From assembly GCA_022579005.1 (NCBI GenBank), contig MU401581.1, forward strand, positions 46,976 to 110,975: a stretch of DNA of 64,000 nucleotides, in the 5' to 3' direction. The stretch is from Poronia punctata. Taxonomy: Eukaryota; Ascomycota; Sordariomycetes; Xylariales; Xylariaceae. The notes beneath the pieces were generated by a model. It was not told where the DNA came from. It did no database searches and worked only from the letters and a program-made list of their open reading frames with translations. This document shows, in pieces, positions 48,283 to 61,300 of this stretch. The first letter of the stretch is position 1. Each line of letters starts with the position of its first letter. The translations under genes and the position numbers were made by a program.

Positions 48283-49611
48283 TTACTCTTCACGCTTCTT
48301 CATGCAAGGACCCCAGAACTTGGGTGGAGGGCTGGGCATAGGGGGGAAGCCTCCAGGGGGGAAGCCAGAGGGGCTACCACCGGGGGGTCGAGTGGGAGAG
48401 GTGTCGACGCCGCCATCCTCGTAGTACCAAGCGCCGGGAGTGGCCTGGTCAGTGTAGTCGGCGGTGACGTCGAGGCCGATGGTGACCCACATGAGGAGGC
48501 CGTCGTTGGGGTCCTCGCTGAGCATGACGTAATCGAGGAACGGGTCGTTCTCGGCGCTGGCCTGCTGGACGGTGAGGAAGTCCTGCGAGTTCAGCATCAC
48601 CTTCTCCGGGTTGCGCGTGTACGGGCTCATGGACTCGACCGAGTTGATGAGTTCCTGGTCAAAGTAGAGCTGGCCGATGTGGTTCACGCTGCCGCCCGAG
48701 TACGTGCCGTTCTCCAGGATCTTGCCGCCCAGGTTGCTCGTCACGTGGATGTGGTTCACCCGGCCCGTGTAGTGGCCCGGGAAGACGGTGTCGAAGTTTG
48801 TCACGCCGTCCTTGTCCGTGATTTGCACGCCGCGCAGGAAGGTCGTGTTCAGACCGGCGCCTGCGACCACGCCCGAGTACACTCCCGTCGAGTTGGCTTG
48901 CCAGAGATCTACGAGCGCGTCGGGAACGGGCTTGCAAGTGTTCACGTCGACTATACAAGTTTTCATCCGGTTAGAACATCATTTTTGGTTTTGCCTTTGA
49001 TCGTTTCGTCTCGTGATAGCGATGATAAAAAGGTTTGGGGATAACACATACCGAATTGTAGGTCCAGATGAACCGGGATACCTTCCTGATCCTCGACAAT
49101 GTTGGAACGGATGAATTCACCACCGACCCAGTAGGGTCCGATGATGGTCTCGGGAGCCAAACCAATGGTGGAGTTGGAGGAGAAGATGGTCTCGTGGGAG
49201 GTGTCGGTTGTCCAGTCGCCGTGAATTTCGGTCTGGTCGTGACACGTTTGCAAGTACTCATCTAGGAGCTCCTGGTTCTGTCTCGCCCGCATGCGGGCTA
49301 TTCGTACCGTGTCAGCATAACACTTCACTGTCCAGCGAGATACCTATGGGATGGTAAGGCATACTGTGTTCGACATCACGCTTCGCGCGCAACTCGGCTG
49401 CCTTGGTAGCTCGGCGGATGGCCGCTTTGCGTGCTACGGCCTGGCCGACCGCGCTGGCCTTGCAGTTGGCTAGGGCAGCCTCTGCGTTCCGGATACCGAG
49501 TTCATTGTGGTGCAGATCCCTCTTACGCTTCTCGGCGTTGTGGTGCTCGCCCGGGTGCGCAAGTGCGGCGCCGCAAAGGGCCGCGATGGAAACAGCTCGT
49601 AGGTTGACCAT
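48283..49611 (-). CDS. Secreted intradiol ring-cleavage dioxygenase-like protein
   Basis: Three exons on the minus strand: 49611-49344, 49297-49052, 48950-48283, giving 393 aa. Intron 1 is only 46 nt with a TGCTGAC branch site. A signal peptide (MVNLRAVSIAALCGAALA) precedes HPGEHHN and a Lys/Arg/Ala-rich region. The catalytic core follows: GPYWVGGEFIRSN, DLQFVDVNTCKPVPDALVDLW across intron 2, then TGVYSG and PGHYTGRVNHIH, supplying the probable non-haem iron ligands Tyr, Tyr, His, His. Intradiol enzymes open catechol rings between the two hydroxyls. Secreted fungal members are linked to aromatic or lignin-derived compounds; the substrate here is unknown. The C-terminus is a Gly/Pro-rich tail ending CMKKREE. 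Confidence 0.9.
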
Positions 49612-50700
49612 CTTGGACTGTCTGACTCAATCGAACTACTTCGGCGATCGTTACGAGATGGCTCTGTAAGCTCGGTAACTTGGCCTATTGGCCTTGGGGG
49701 TAACTACGTTATATAGGTAGATAGCCACCATGGTTATTTGTTCCCCCTCCTTTTTGCTCCTGTTTTCCGGGGATCAAGCCGATGCCATCAGCCGGAGGCG
49801 ACCCTCTGCGGGTAGGGCTACCTATGACAGCTTAGCCGCGAAGTCATGGATCAAGTCGACGTCCTGTTCGATGAATGGTCAATCCGATATTGATACAAGG
49901 CTTTACGGTGGATTCAGCGCGGTGGACTGGACAAGCAAAGACTGCCTTTATCAGCGGTTATAATCATGGCCATGCCCCATAAGTTATAACCCCCCAATCT
50001 CCTCTTTCTGCCGAGCCGGCATGATTAGGGATGTTTCGTATCAGTTATATATTTCGTACCTGCGCCAAGTGCAGTCTCCAACCCGCGATCACTTCTTTAA
50101 ATGGCGTCACGTCCACATATTTCAATCTGGGCGGCATGACCTAATGCGGTATCCTGTAGTTCTCTACAGTCGGCTGAATTCGACAAACACCTCGAAGAGG
50201 ACCACCGACATTTACCCTATATTGGTGGGCGTCGATCTATCTTCGGCAGCATTAAAGACTTTTCTTGCCATGTCTTCGTCCCGTCCCCTCTTTTGACGCT
50301 TTGTTTATCGTGTATTCCTTAAGGCATCGTACGTTTGTTTTTCCGACTCCGTATAAGAAACCTGCACCTGCATTCTACCTGTCGTTGGTTACCTACCAAT
50401 ATACGAGACGACATGTAGTTAAGCAGAAATGGGAGATAATGTGCAGCATTTCCATTTCACCCGTGGCCACCTTCCCTAAATAGGAAATGAGGCCCGTCTA
50501 TATATGCATTCGCCAAGAACATGCAGCAAACAGAAAGGGGGAATTCAAGCGGTAGTCTAGATGTAATTATCGAAGGTGGGCTAGCTTTTTCGATCCGATC
50601 TGACCTAGTTGTAAAGGTCTTGCTCTTTAAGTTCCTTCCTGCTACGGCGGACGATAGAGGTAACTGTTTGTTTTTAATTTTTTGTCGTTTTTTGTTGTTA
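49612..50700. other. Promoter of the dioxygenase gene and edge of the AT-rich block
   Basis: About 1.1 kb. The first part is the upstream region of the intradiol dioxygenase. No gene is recognisable; composition drifts to AT-rich after 50660. Confidence 0.4.
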
Positions 50701-50976
50701 GGCTAACGTAAGGGTTTAAATAAACTTATTATATAAATGCATACTATTTTTTATTGTTATATTAATTTTTTTAACTTATATATATAAAAATATATTTTTT
50801 TTAATAAAGTTATTATAGTGTATAAAAGTAAAAATGTAATATATAAATATATATAAGCAAAATTAAAGTATATAAGCAAAAAAATCTTTTATATAGCATT
50901 TTATAACTGTATATAATTAATAATAACTATATATAATTATAATTACGCTTAAATTTACTTATATAATATTTATAAT
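50701..50976. mobile_element. AT-rich DNA left of the LTR element (older RIP-degraded repeat)
   Basis: Strongly A+T-rich with no ORF, directly before the target duplication of the Gypsy element. Probably the left part of an older degraded element into which the Gypsy copy inserted. Confidence 0.5.
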
Positions 50977-50981
50977 GCTTT
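50977..50981. other. Left target-site duplication (GCTTT)
   Basis: GCTTT directly before the left LTR; the identical five bases follow the right LTR at 58354-58358. A 5-bp duplication is usual for Gypsy integrases. Confidence 0.85.
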
Positions 50982-51204
50982 TGTAACAAGGCACCTAGCT
51001 AAAGAAGCTATTTGCGCATAAACCACTTATTAGCTAAAGCTATGCTAACTAATAGCTAAGGCTTTGCTAGTTATACCTTTTTTAATTTTTTTAGCTAGTT
51101 TAGTTACTTACTTAGCTAACTAAATAGAAGTTATTTAATATATTTAGTTTTTAAAATTGCTAGCAACATTACCTTATAACTATTTTATTGCTTAAACCTT
51201 TATA
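50982..51204 (+). repeat. Left (5') LTR, heavily RIP-mutated
   Basis: 223 bp, starting TGTAACAAGG and ending at a mutated CA (now TA). It aligns without gaps to 58131-58353, with 35 differences, all transitions; about 31 of these show the A or T state here. Confidence 0.93.
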
Positions 51205-53441
51205 CTTTTTTGTTTTTATATTTTTAAGTTATAACGTAATATTTAGTAAAAAGATTTAAACTAAAAACTAAGTATAGTTTATAACTGCTAGGTAAATAAT
51301 TAGCAACAATATAAATAAGCTTAATAAACCCAATACTAAAAATAAGCAATAGAAACTAAAAAAACTAGCTAATAGTTAAGCTAAATTTATAAATAACTAA
51401 AAATAAAAAAGTAATAATAAATATAATAAAAAAAGCAAAAAACCTAATAACAAACTAAAAAACTTAAAACAAAATGTATTACTTATTAAAATAAATAATT
51501 AGCTAATAGCTAGTAACCTTTAAAAAGGTTAAAAAAGTAAAAGCTATTTTTTTTACTTTAAGCTGCTATTATATAGCAGCTTATTTAATAAAAGCTTTTA
51601 TTATAATAGTTTTTATAAAAGTTTAAAAAGCTAAAAAAATAATTTTTTAAACTAAATTATTAATATAATAAATTAAAACTTGCAATTGCTTTAGCTACTT
51701 ACTAAGCAAAAAAAGCTATAATGTAAAAACAACGTTAAAGCTTTTATATATAACTATAAGCAGCTAAAGTAAAATACTACTGCTATAAAAATTAAAAACT
51801 AAATTGTAGCTATAAAAAAAAGTAATTAGCAAAAGCCTAGCTATAAAGATTTAATATAAATTATATAAGCTTTAATATAAGCTAAGTTTAATATTTAAAT
51901 AAATTAGCGTTTTTATTAAAATATGTTAAATTATAATAACTTAAAAAATAAAGCTACTTTTAATAACTTTTAAAAGTTTATTTAGCAAGAAAACGTTAAC
52001 TTAAAGCTGTTTAAGCAAACTTTTTAAAAGTAATTATATAAGCTTTAGTAATAAAAAAATAAAAACTTAAAAAAAATTTTTTTTTATTAGCAAGTATTAG
52101 TATAAAAGCTTAAAAGCGCTGTACTATTAAAAAATAATAGCTAACTAGCTTTTAATTATTAATATAAATTTTAAAAAAAACTAAAAAAGGTTTTAGTAAA
52201 GCAGTGTATATTATTTAATAATGTAGTTATAGTATATTAAAAAGTTAAAAAACAATAAAGCACTTAGTATTATGCTAGTAAAAAGTATAAGCTACTATAA
52301 AAGCAAAAATATGCTAAACGTTTGCTAAAGCAAAAAAAGTTAATAAATAACTTAAAAGCGCTTAAATAGTTTAAAAAAAAAACTAATAACTTATTAAAAT
52401 AATAAATAAATTAAAATTAAAGCAAATTAGCATATATTAGCAATAGCTTTATAAAGTACTACTGCTATAGCAAAAAAAGCTATATAGCTAAGTATTGCTT
52501 AAAAAATAAATAGTTAGTGCTAAATTGCTAATTAAGCAAAGTTAAGCAAAAACTATTAAAATAGCTTAAAAGTAAAGTATAAAATATTTAAGTAGCTTAG
52601 TTAGATTTTAAAAATAAAAAGTTAAAAGCTAAGCTAAAGTAAGTTAATATGTTTAATTTACTTTAGTAAAGTTTTATAAGGTATTTAGTATTATAAAACT
52701 ATTTTAAGCAATAGCTATAGTTTTTTTAAGTAGTAAGCAAAAGCTAAAAAAAGTTGTTATAAATATAAATATAAAAGCTTAAGTTAATATTATATATAAA
52801 AACTTTAAAAAAAATACTTATAAAAAGTAAATATTTTACTGCTTTTATTAATAAAACTAAATAAAAAGCTAATAAAGTGCTAGGTAGCCTATATAGCTAG
52901 TTTTTAAATAGTTAACGCTTAAAAAATTAAGTAAACTTTTAAATAAATATTTTATATAATATATAAAAAGTAAAAAGCACTAAAGCTTTTAATATTATAG
53001 CTAAAAATAAGTTAGTTAAGTATATTATTAAATATAGCCTTTACTTAATAGTTTTATAGTAAATATTAAAAAATAAATTTTAAAAAGTTTGCTAAAAACA
53101 TAGTTAGTAGTTAGGTAGTATACGTTGCTAACTTAATAAGTATAGGTATTAGCTTTAAAAAAAAGTTGCTATTTTTTAAAATTAATAATAAGCTTAATAC
53201 TAAAAATAAAATTAATTTACTTAAGTATTTTAAAGCGTTTTAGTATATATACTTTAAGCTGTTAGCAAAAAAGTTATTAGTATTAAAAAAAGCACAATAC
53301 GTAATAAACCTAGTAAAAAAAGCATAGGTACTATTTAGCTTAATTTATTTTATTATAAAGGCTTAATAGCAAGTGCTTAAAAAGTACTTTAAAAAAAACC
53401 TTTAAATAAGCTATATATAGCACTTAAAAGCAAATATAAAA

Positions 53442-53830
53442 GCTTTAATTTTATTTATACTAAAAAAAAATAAAACTATAAAGCTTTATATTAATTATAA
53501 AAGCTTAAATAAAGTAATTATAAAAAATAAGTATTTTTTACTTTTTATATTAAAAGTAATAAATAAGCTAAAGTTAATAAAGGTTTTTTTAAAGCTAAAC
53601 TTTAAAAATACTTACTATTATATTTAAATTAAATATAGTAATAAGTAAAAAACTGCTTTTTAAATAAAATATAAGCATTTTAAATATATAATTATATTTT
53701 TTAAACTAACTAATACTTTTATAACTTTTTAAGCTTATATATATAAAGTATTAGCTAAGCTAGTAAATTATATTTATATAGTTTATTTAAATAATATTAT
53801 AGTTTTTTTAAAAAATAAAAAAGAATATAA
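53442..53830 (+). pseudogene. Reverse transcriptase remnant (Ty3/Gypsy)
   Basis: One frame, open of indels from 53442 to at least 53795, retains the family pattern despite stops: an LNK...NKYFLL block, KHF...FFKLTN, and YLNNI at 53784-53798, where the catalytic YLDD has become YLNN through G-to-A changes. Every deviation from the family pattern that I checked fits a C-to-T or G-to-A change. Inactive. Confidence 0.85.
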
Positions 53831-55498
53831 AAAGCACTTTTAGTTAGTTTATAAGTAATTAGTAAAATATTAACTATTTATAAAGCTATTAAAATATAAG
53901 TTTTTTAAAACTAAAATAAAGTTTTTAAAGTTTATTATTATAACTAAAAAAATAAAAATAGATTTTTAAAAGGTTGCTGCTATTTAAAAGTAAAAAGCGC
54001 TAACTTTAATATATAATATATAAGTATTTTTAAAGTTTGCAAACTTTTATAAAAAGTTTATAGCTAAGTATATAAACGTTATAGCGCTAATTATAGCAAT
54101 TTTAAAAAGTTATACTTTGCTAAGCTATGTTTTTAAGTAAACTTTAAAAGTAAACTAAATATTTAAAAACATAAAAAAGCCTTTATATTAGCAACTACTT
54201 TTTGCTACTAAAATAGCTATTTAAATACTAAAGTAAAAATAAATATATTAATAAAAGCAATATTAAAAATATTATTATAACTTTATAAAAAAACGTAAAA
54301 ACTAGTTACTTATTAATTATAAAAGCTTATAAACATAAAAAATAAATAAGTAATAAGCTAATAAAAGCTTTTAATAATTATAAAAAGCTATAAGTATTAG
54401 TAGCAGTACTTTAAAAAAACAAACAAAACTTTTATAGTATAAATAAATTATATAGCTTTAAAAAGCATAATTAACTTATTAGCGTAAAACTTTTAAAAAA
54501 AGCTTGCTTATTAAGTATATAAGCTAGTATAGTTTAATTTTAATATAAAATATTAATTAAGCGTATTAAACTTAGTAAATAAACTATTAAAAAAGCTAAA
54601 TTATATAGCTAAAAAGATTTAGTATAAAAATATAATACTAACGCTAAAAAAAAAGCTTTAACTAATTAGTAAGCTACTATAGTAAGTATAGTAATTATTA
54701 GTAAAAATCTTGTTTAAAAAAAAAAAAAAAAGTAAAGCATTAGCTTATACTACTAAAGTAGCTTAAAAAGCTTTATTAAACTTATACTTATTAGCTTATT
54801 TAATAATAAAAGCATAAATTATAAACTTATAAGCTTATAAAGCGCTAAACTTTTGCTATATAATTATAAACAATTTTTAAAAGTAAAAAAGTAAAAAGTA
54901 TTAATATATATGCTTAACTTATATATTATATACTATATAAATAGCAATAATAACTTATTTAGCAAAAGCTATTGCTAAAAGCATAAAAACTGCTTTTTTA
55001 AAAAAAAAAGCTAAAGCTATTATTTATAACTAATATATTTTATACGCTAAAGCTAAAAAATTAGCTTAAAATAAAATAGCTTTTAAACTAGCAGCTTTAA
55101 TATAATTTTATAAAATAGTTTATAAACTATAAGTTAAAAACTTTACTTTTATAAAGCTAGCAAAAATTATATACTATAAAGCTAAAATATATAAAAAGTA
55201 TTATATTAATAATATAAGTATATTATATTTTAAAAAATAGCTAGTAATTTTAGCTTAAAAAGCTTTAGTAAAGTAATTAATATACTAGTACTATAATAAC
55301 TTAAAAGCTAAGTATATAAAAAAAAACAAAATAGCTAAGTTATTATAGCATAAGTTTTATTAAAAAAGCTTAAAGTAAAACGTTTAAAAATACGTTGCTA
55401 GCTATATATAATATAAAAAAGCTTAAAAGCTAAAGCATAAGCTTTATAAAAAGCTTTAATTATTACTTTTACTAAAATAGCTTTTTTAAAAAATTAGC

Positions 55499-55620
55499 TT
55501 AAATTTTATTATAAAACTATTTTTATATACAAAGGTAAATAGTAATATTTATAATATAATTTTAATTATTATAAACTAGTTTATAAAAATAGCATTATTT
55601 ATTTTTATATAAAAAATGCT
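55499..55620 (+). pseudogene. Integrase core remnant (Ty3/Gypsy)
   Basis: In frame with 55550, the translation reads NFI...YN-I-ILIIIN, stop, FIKIALFI. This matches the Gypsy integrase core DFI...YDxILVIVDRxTK with D-to-N and an Arg-to-stop change, as expected from RIP. It contains the first catalytic aspartate position of the DDE triad, now mutated. Confidence 0.8.
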
Positions 55621-58113
55621 TAACGCTACTAAGCTTATAGCAATTATATATTATAAAATAAACTGCTAATATAAGTTTTTAAAAAAGATTATAAGTAATA
55701 AAAACAAACTTATTATAAGTAAATTTTAAAAAAATTTTTATAAAGTATAAAAAATATATTAGCAGCTATTTACTATATAGCACTTTTAAACTAATAGCTA
55801 AATAAAATAAATATACTAAACTTTAAAAAAGTATTTTTATACTTTTTATAATAATAAGCTAAATAGCTAAGTTAAAATATTAGCAAATACTAAGTTTATA
55901 TATAATAATAGCTAATATGCTATTATAAGCTATTTACTATTTAAAGCATTATATAAATACTACTTAAAAAGTATTAAATATATACTAAAGCAGCTTTAAT
56001 TTAATATTTAAAAAGTAAAAAAAAAGCTATAGTAAATAAAAGCTATATACTATATAGTTTATAAGCACTAAAAATAAGCAGTAAAATTAATATAAAAGCA
56101 TTATAATAAGCGCTATATACTAAAAAAGTTTTAAGCAAATAATATAGTAAAGCTATTAATAGTATATTTTAAGTTTAAATATAAAAAAAAACTAGCTTTT
56201 ATATATATTTAAGTTAAAGTTATTAAAAAAATAAAAACTTAAGCATACTAAATTTAGTTGCTAAAAATTTATTTTTAAGTTTATAATATATTTTTTATAT
56301 TATTATTTAAGCTATAAATAAACTAGCTAAAAAACGCTAGCAAAATAGCACTACTTAAGTTAAAAAATAAGCAAAAAAAATAAGTAGTAAAAAATATTAT
56401 TTAATATTAAAAAAACTAAAGTAAATAAAAATACTTAGTAAAATAAAAAAGCTAGCTAGTAAAATATAATATTTAAAAGCTAGCTAAATACTTAGTAAAC
56501 GTAAGCTGTTTGCTAAACTAATATAAAAAAAAAGTTAAAAAAGTTTATATTAAGTAAAATAATAAGTAAAATAGTTATAATTAATATAATAAATATTAAA
56601 TTATAAAATATATACTTAGTTAATAAAAAAATAGCAAGCTATTGCTAAACAAGCTAAAACTAAGCTATAACATTATAAAAAATAAAAACTTATATTTTAA
56701 TAAACTTATTATAATTTAAAATATACTTTAAACTACTAATATAAAAAGTATTATTATTAAATAAAAAGTTAGCAAGCAAAAGCTAAAAAGTAGCTAAAAA
56801 AGCAAATAATATACTATGCTATTAAAATAGCTATAGCTAGAAATAAGCAACGCAATTTAATAAATATTGCAAATAAAGCTAATAGTAGTAATAAAAACTA
56901 TATTATAAGCAAAAATCTTTTAATAAGCTTTGCTAATATTAAAAAATGCTTTAATACTTTTATTTTTATAAGCTTTTTTAAAGTTTAGCTTTTTATTAGC
57001 AGCTTTTAAAATAAGTATATATAATTAGCGTAAATAAGTATTTAAATTGCTTAAAAAGCTATTTTAATACTTTAAAAAAAAATAAAAAACTAGGCTTTAT
57101 ATATAATATTATTAAAGTTATTAAGTAAAAGCTTTTTTTTATTAATATAAAACTGCTAAATATTAGCAAATATATTAGCAAATAAGTAGCAAAGGTATAA
57201 ATAGTAAAAAAAGTAACTATAATAGTTAATAAATAATAAATAGTAACTAATTTTTAATAAATAGCAATATAGCATTACTTTTTTTTTTTAACTAGTATAA
57301 CTAGCTTTTTTTTAAAAATAACTATATGCTAAAAAGCTAAGCTTGCTTTAAATAAGCAAAACATATGTTAACTTATAGCAATAAAAATATTATTTAATAA
57401 AGTAGCATTTATACTTACGTTTTTATTTTTGTTTTTATTTTTAGCCTTAGTAATAGTAGCTTAATAGTTTTGCTAAGCGTTTTTTATTTTAGCGTAAAAA
57501 TAAGTAATATACTATATAATTTATTAAGCTATACTAATTAAAGCAAAAAGTATTTAAAAAAAAAATAAACATTTAAGCAAACTAATAAGCAAAAAAGTAG
57601 CAAACGTATAGTATAATAATTTTAGTAGTTCTTTTTATAAAAAGCGTAATTAATATTATTAAAGCAGCAAAAATAGCAAATATAAAAATTTAAATATATA
57701 TTAAAAACATAGTGCTAGCAAGGCTTTTTACTAAGCATTGTTATAATTTTTAGCTTATTGCTATTTAATTAAGCAAGATTATAATTAAAATTAAAAATTT
57801 AATAATTTAAAAATAATTAACTTATATTAGCATTAAAAGTGTGCTAGTATATAAACTTAAAATAAAAAAGCTTTAAAGGCAGCATAATAATAGTTGCTTA
57901 GTAAAAAGCTTAATAAAATAATAATGTTAAAAAAAAAGTAAATACTAAAATAAGGTTATAAATAAAAAGAAATATATAAGGCCAGATATAAGCTAACAAG
58001 TTAATAAAAAAACAGCTTATAAAAGCTAATAAATTAATTTAATTAAAAGAATTAAAAATAGGGCCTAATTAGTAAATGTACTTACAAATACTAAAATTGC
58101 TAAAGACTAATAA

Positions 58114-58130
58114 CCTAAAAAGGGGGGCAG
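58114..58130 (+). other. Polypurine tract
   Basis: An A-run followed by GGGGGG and CAG directly before the right LTR, the plus-strand primer site of LTR retrotransposons. It stands out because G is otherwise rare in this block. Confidence 0.8.
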
Positions 58131-58353
58131 TATAATAAGGCACCTAGCTAAAGAAGCTATTTGCGCATAGACTACCTATTAGCCAAAGCTACGCTAACTA
58201 ATAGCCAAGGCTTTGCCGGTCACACCCTTTTTAATCCTTTTAGCTAGTCTAGTTACCTACCTAGCTAACTAGACAAAAGTTATCTAATATACCTAGTTCT
58301 TAGAATTGCCAGCAACATCACCTTGCAACTACCCTATTGCTTAAACCCTTACA
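58131..58353 (+). repeat. Right (3') LTR, less mutated
   Basis: 223 bp, from TATAATAAGG (first bases mutated from TGTAACAAGG) to CTTACA. It keeps far more G and C than the left LTR, so it is the better guide to the ancestral sequence. Confidence 0.93.
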
Positions 58354-58358
58354 GCTTT
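58354..58358. other. Right target-site duplication (GCTTT)
   Basis: Identical to 50977-50981. Confidence 0.85.
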
Positions 58359-61300
58359 ATATTATTAACTATTAAGCTTTAATTAAGTAGCAACTAAATA
58401 TTATAATATATTTATAATATAAAATCTTGTTTATATTAGCTAAGCTTTTATTATTTAACAAGTTAAATATTAAAAATATTATTAACTTAATTAAAAATTC
58501 TTTTAATTACCTTTGCTTAATAAAGCTTATACTTGCTTAATTTTAAAGTATATTAGCTTTTAATATAGTTATAATACGCCTGGGCTTAATTATATAAAAA
58601 TTTGCTTTATTATATAAAATAGCAGTAAAGCAACTTTAAGCTAGCGTTATATTAATAAGCAAAAAGTAAAAAAATATTAGCAACAAAGTTATAATTAATA
58701 TTTATATAGCAATAAAATTAAAGTACTATATTAGCAAAGTATGCTTAATTTAAGTTAATAGTTTTTAATAAGTTATAATTATTAGCTATTATAATATATT
58801 AATTATAAAAAAGTTTAAAAACTAAGCAGCTTTAATTAAGTACTTAAAGCGTAATTAGCTTATTACCTTGCCTTAGTTATAGTTATTTAACTATTAACTA
58901 ATTTAATATATAGTAATAAGCAATAGCGTATATATTATTAAACTAAGTATTTAACTAGATTTACTATTATAATTTAAAAATATTAAAAGTAAAATATTTA
59001 TAAGCAATAGCAAAGCTTTAAATAATATGTTTATAATTAACTTTTACTTTTTTTATAACTTAAATAACTTTAATTAAAAAAAATATATATTAAAACTAGT
59101 ACTAAAGCTAAAAAGCAAAGCTGCTTAATTAAAAGCTAAAGTAGTAAAAGTAAAAATAACTTTAGCTTATAAAATATAAGTTAAAATTAAATAAAATTAA
59201 ATATAAAATAAAAATAAATTAAATAAAAACGTATTTTTTTTACTTATAAAAATAATATATAAAATTAAATAAAAAAGTATAAATATAAAGCAAAAATAAA
59301 TAAAGGTTAAATAAAAAAGTATAAATAAAAACTTAAAAAAAAAGGAAAAAGTAAATATAAAAAGCTTAAACTACTACTAATATAACGTATTATAAAGGGA
59401 CCTATTATAAAGATAGAGTCTTGTAGCTTTAAATTAAATAGCTAGATTAAATAAAGACTAGCGCACTAAAGTTAATTAGTTAGTAATAACTAATTAACTT
59501 AACTTTGCTAAATTTTTTTTTTTTTATATTATTAATTTATAAAATTTACTATATTACTTTATAGTTTCCTTTACTAAATAGTATAGTAAGTATATAATTA
59601 ATACGATTAATTTTAGTTATTTTTTATTTTTTTTGCAGCAGCAAATAGGTATAAATTAAAAAGTTTATTATTTTTTTAGACCTTAAAGCTTGATTTGTAC
59701 CTTTTTAAAAGCGCAAAGCCCTTTTAAGCAAAGTAATATTATAAAAGTTATTTTTTTAAACCTTTTATAAAGCTATTTAATTAAAAAACTAGTTAAAGTT
59801 ATTTTTTTAAAATTTTTTAATTAATAGCAAGTTAGTTGCACTTTTATAAAAGCTTTTTTATATTAAGCAAAAACCTTATAAATAAGTAAAAATTATATAA
59901 TTTTTTTTAAATAGCTAAGGCTATCTTTATACTACTATATTTAAGTTATAAATAAAGCAATTTTTTATAGCGCTAACGTTTATAGTTATTTTTGCTAAAG
60001 CTTAATTTATTAAAACGCCTAGCTATACTTTATATATTGCAAATTGCTTGTTTTTTTAAACTTATAAAGTATAAAAGCATTATATAAAATATTTATTTTT
60101 TTAAATTTATGCTAAACGTTTTTTTTTACTTTTTGTTTATTATATATATTTTTTTTTTATATTTTTTTTTAGTTAAGTAAGCTAAATAAACAAAATAAGT
60201 AATAATAGTAGCAAAGCTAATAGTAACCTTGTTATAAGCAATGTTAACAAATTAAGTTATAAGTTTTAAATAATTTATATTGTTAATATATTAACTTTAT
60301 TAAATTATTATAATTTACTTAATTTTTAAGTGCTACTTAAATTTTAATAAAACTTGCAAAATAATTTATATATTATAAGCGTAAAAGATATTAAAAAATA
60401 AAAAAATAATAAAGCAATATAGCAAGCTTTAAAATAAAACGTATTTAATTAAAAGCAGTTTTAAAAGCAAACTAATTAAATTATTAAGTATTTAGTAAAT
60501 TAAATTAAAAAAGTAAACAATTTTTAAATAAATATAAAATTTAATATAAAGTTTATAATAAGTAAAATAAACTTATTTATTTAAATTGCTTAAAGCAAGC
60601 TAGCAATATTATAACTATTAACTTTAATATAAGTATATTTAATAAATTAAAAGTAAGCGTACTTTATATAAAAGCAAGCGTACCTTATATAAAATTTAGT
60701 ATAACTTAATTTAGCGCACTTTATATAAAAGCAAGTGCGCTTTATAATTTAAAAATAAATTTAAGTAATATAACTAGCATAGAAGCTAAAAATAAAAATA
60801 GTATACTTATAACTTACTTAGTAAGCATTTAAACTTTATATATTTAAAATAAATATATTATATAAAAGATTTTTAAACTTTAAAAGCTTTTTTTTAAGCT
60901 TAAGCTAAGCTAATAACTTTTATAAAAATAATAATATTTTATTATAAGTTTACTTTTAATTAACTAGTTATATACTTTTTAAAAATAACTAACTTTAAAT
61001 TTAATTTATAAAGCTTTTAACTTAATAATTTTTAGTTTAACTTTTAACTAAACTAGTAATAATAAATACTTTAAAAAGTTATTTTAATTACTTAAAAAAA
61101 ACTTAATTTTTTATATTATATATATAGTTAAAACTTAAACAAAAATTGTAATAAAATAAATAGTAAGCAAAAGCTTTTAAAAAAAACTTTAAAAAAAACT
61201 TAAACAATAGTAATAATAATAGCCTTTTATAAAAACTATTAAAACTTATAAGGCTATAAAAATTATTAAGTTTATAAAAACTACTTAAAAGCAATAAATA

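Larger units (their letters stand above)
50982..58353 (+). mobile_element. Complete but RIP-mutated Ty3/Gypsy LTR retrotransposon (7.37 kb)
   Basis: Two colinear 223-bp LTRs, a GCTTT target duplication on both sides, and a G-rich polypurine tract before the right LTR define the element and its plus-strand orientation. Reverse transcriptase motifs (about 53442-53830) lie before integrase motifs (about 55499-55620), the order of Ty3/Gypsy rather than Copia. All reading frames are full of stop codons of the C-to-T / G-to-A kind, so it cannot move by itself. RT and integrase remnants are in different frames, implying at least one indel between them. I could not see a primer-binding site or a gag zinc knuckle with confidence. 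Confidence 0.93.

Noticed and set aside
50706..50716. Telomere repeat (TAAGGG)
   Set aside because: Only a single unit, with no tandem TTAGGG array anywhere in the window.
61103..61294. Small Leu/Phe/Tyr-rich ORF on the minus strand
   Set aside because: A chance product of RIP-type AT-rich DNA; no start context or family signal.
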